From: Dromiciops gliroides
Taxonomy: Eukaryota > Chordata > Mammalia > Microbiotheria > Microbiotheriidae
Direction of reading: 5' to 3'
Assembly (NCBI RefSeq): GCF_019393635.1
Contig: NC_057863.1
Coordinates: 642,541,306-642,605,305, forward strand
Length of the DNA stretch: 64,000 nucleotides
Part shown: one piece after another, positions 62,318-64,000 of the stretch
Numbering within the stretch: the first letter of the stretch is position 1
How the letters are laid out: each line of letters begins with the position of its first letter
Notes under the pieces: model-generated
What the model was told of the DNA's origin: nothing
The model's database searches: none
Seen by the model: only the letters and a program-made list of their open reading frames with translations
Made by a program: the position numbers and the translations under genes

Positions 62318-62699
62318 GTACAAAGAAAAGACCATGTAGAATCCCCTTTATCTGTAAACTGAAACCACCTATTTGGGCAAGGCCATCAGCCCTGGGAAAA
62401 GATCTTGTTATGGGTTATAGAGTTCCTAAACAATGAAATTGGCCTACTGAGAACTTACAAGTTTGTGTATAATATGGAAGTGATTTCTAATGATTGATTT
62501 TTACATCAGGATAAATCTAAGTTCAAAGAGAAGAAAAACAAATCAAGAATGTTAAGTGAAATCTTTAATGTGTGTATGAGTCCTGGTAAACTTTTATTGC
62601 TTATTGCAACTCCATGAAAGTAAAAATAATTATATCTAGCCCTAAGCTGTGATCAGTGAAACTTGCTATTTGAGGTAAAATCTCTTGGGACTATAATTG

Positions 62700-62872
62700 A
62701 TGTGACAATTTAAAAGGCTCAAGAAATATCGTTTCTGGCTAATGTAATAATTTCATTAATAAGGCCAGCAGGTTATTAATAAAAGGATGGTCATTTGAAT
62801 ATCTCTCCTAGACCAAAGACCCCTAGTGGCAGGGGACTCACAGTTTATATGCCCTTCAAAAAGTAGGTATTC
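62700..62872 (-). mobile_element. LTR-like fragment, second copy of the 44.7-kb repeat
   Basis: Matches 44660-44880 in blocks (GGTCATTTGAATATCTCTC, ACCAAAGACCCCTAGTGG). A SINE at 62873-63022 was inserted at its end with GTAGGTATTC on both sides. Family not assigned. Confidence 0.35.
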
Positions 62873-63022
62873 GGGGCAGCTAGGTGGCGCAGTGGATAGA
62901 GCACTGGCCCTGGAGTCAGGAGTACCTGAGTTCAAATCCGGCCTCAGACACTTAACACTTACTAGCTGTGTGACCCTGGGCAAGTCACTTAACCCCATTT
63001 GCCTCACTAAAAAAAAAAAAAG
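62873..63022 (+). mobile_element. SINE
   Basis: AAAAAGTAGGTATTC both sides. Confidence 0.95.
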
Positions 63023-63402
63023 TAGGTATTCCCAAGGGGAAATTGAGAAAATCAGTTTATTCTGATCTCATTTTGTAATTGATTCTAGTCTATATCACCC
63101 CCAATGTGTTGTAGAATTGCACAATCCATGTTTCTTTGCTGCCAAATAGTTCAGAAATTCTGCTGGCCTGTACTGAGTTAAGTTGAGAAATTCAGTTCTC
63201 CCACTAATCACCAAATGCCATTGAGTCTTCCTTTGGTTGCCCTACAGCTGAGGGTCTAAAGCCTTATGGGCTATGGGGCAGGAGAGACCTAAATCTATTG
63301 CCATCAGTGGCTTGGCCAGTACAGATCTGAGGTGAATGGGGAGAATTGCATCTTGGGCTCTTTTTTTGGGGGGGGGGTCTTCCCATCCAAATTCCACTAC
63401 TA

Positions 63403-63550
63403 GGGGCAGCTAGGTTGTGCAGTGGATAAAGCACTGGCCCTGGATTCAGGAGGACCTGAGTTCAAATCCGGCCTCAGACACTTGACACTTACTAGCTGTG
63501 TGACCCTGGGCAAGTCACTTAACCCCAATTGCCTCACTAAAAAAACCCAA
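63403..63550 (+). mobile_element. SINE
   Basis: AAATTC(C/T)ACTAC / CAAATTCTACCAC at the ends. 63023-63402 shows no gene. Confidence 0.9.
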
Positions 63551-63815
63551 ACAGACAAAACAAAAACCAAATTCTACCACAGATCAGTTTGATAGTTTTA
63601 TTCTTCTGTTTCTAATCTGAGCTGATTCATCCCTCTTTAGATAGCCTGATGCCCACCCCACCTCCCACCCCTTGTTGATGACAGCTCATCAATTGATGCC
63701 AGACTTAATGCAGACACCCAATTGGCTATACCCCTGAGCTCAAGGGATGTACCAGGCTCAGCCTCTCCAGTAGCAAACAATATGGGCTTGGGTCACCAAA
63801 CCTGGCTTCTATTCT

Positions 63816-63817
63816 TT

Positions 63818-63866
<49 letters not shown>

Positions 63867-63990
63867 AGGGTTAAGTGACTTGTCCAGGGTCACACAGCTA
63901 GTAAGTGTCAAGTGTCTAAGGCTGGATTTGAACTCAGGTCCTCCTGAATCCAGGGCCAGTGCTTTATCCACTGCACCACCTAGCTGCCCC
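63816..63990 (-). mobile_element. SINE whose tail is a (GT)n tract
   Basis: (GT)n of about 24 units at 63819-63862 stands where poly-T is expected; GCTTCTATT on both sides, the second at the window end. Confidence 0.9.
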
Positions 63991-64000
63991 TGCTTCTATT

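Overview
The window is mammalian and metatherian (marsupial). The clearest sign is more than 40 copies, on both strands, of a tRNA-derived SINE that starts GGGGCAGCTAGGTGGCGCAG and ends near AACCCCAATTGCCTCA. This is the MAR1/WSINE1 (WALLSI) type found only in marsupials. Marsupial-type L1 3' ends, half-L1 (HAL1-like) elements, BovB-tailed SINEs, old CR1/L3 LINEs and MIRs are also present. The species cannot be fixed from the sequence; an Australian marsupial is my weak preference.

Region by region: 0-8.6 kb is dense repeat: an old endogenous retrovirus 3' part with a second LTR inserted in it, an L1 3' end, and two consecutive L1 5'UTR-ORF1 modules. 9.0-14.75 kb carries the 3' two thirds of PRDM9 on the + strand in six exons: end of the linker, zinc knuckle, PR/SET domain, a lone zinc finger, and a C-terminal array of seven almost identical C2H2 fingers. 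14.87-19.15 kb holds PSMC4 (26S proteasome ATPase Rpt3) on the - strand in eleven exons, ending in a GC-rich CpG-island promoter at about 18.7-19.7 kb. PRDM9 and PSMC4 are convergent, with poly(A) signals only about 150 bp apart. I recognise no further functional gene from 19.7 to 64 kb. That stretch holds SINEs, L1 copies, a solo LTR, an LTR inserted in a MIR, an HNRNPDL processed pseudogene (31.9-34.35 kb), a small palindromic interstitial telomeric repeat (39.6 kb), a 6-kb nested L1 block (51.6-58.7 kb) and a compact non-coding LTR element with intact ends (61.1-62.3 kb).

PRDM9 marks meiotic recombination hotspots by histone H3K4/K36 methylation at sites chosen by its finger array. PSMC4 is a housekeeping AAA-ATPase. 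Nothing suggests they work together; they are simply neighbours. PRDM9 reads open from its first visible exon to its stop, with catalytic and zinc-binding residues in place and all finger variation confined to two DNA-contact positions. Its KRAB and SSXRD exons are not visible in the 9 kb upstream. PSMC4 exons 5-11 are intact, but exons 2-4 carry a dense cluster of one-base insertions and deletions, which I read as local sequence error rather than gene death.
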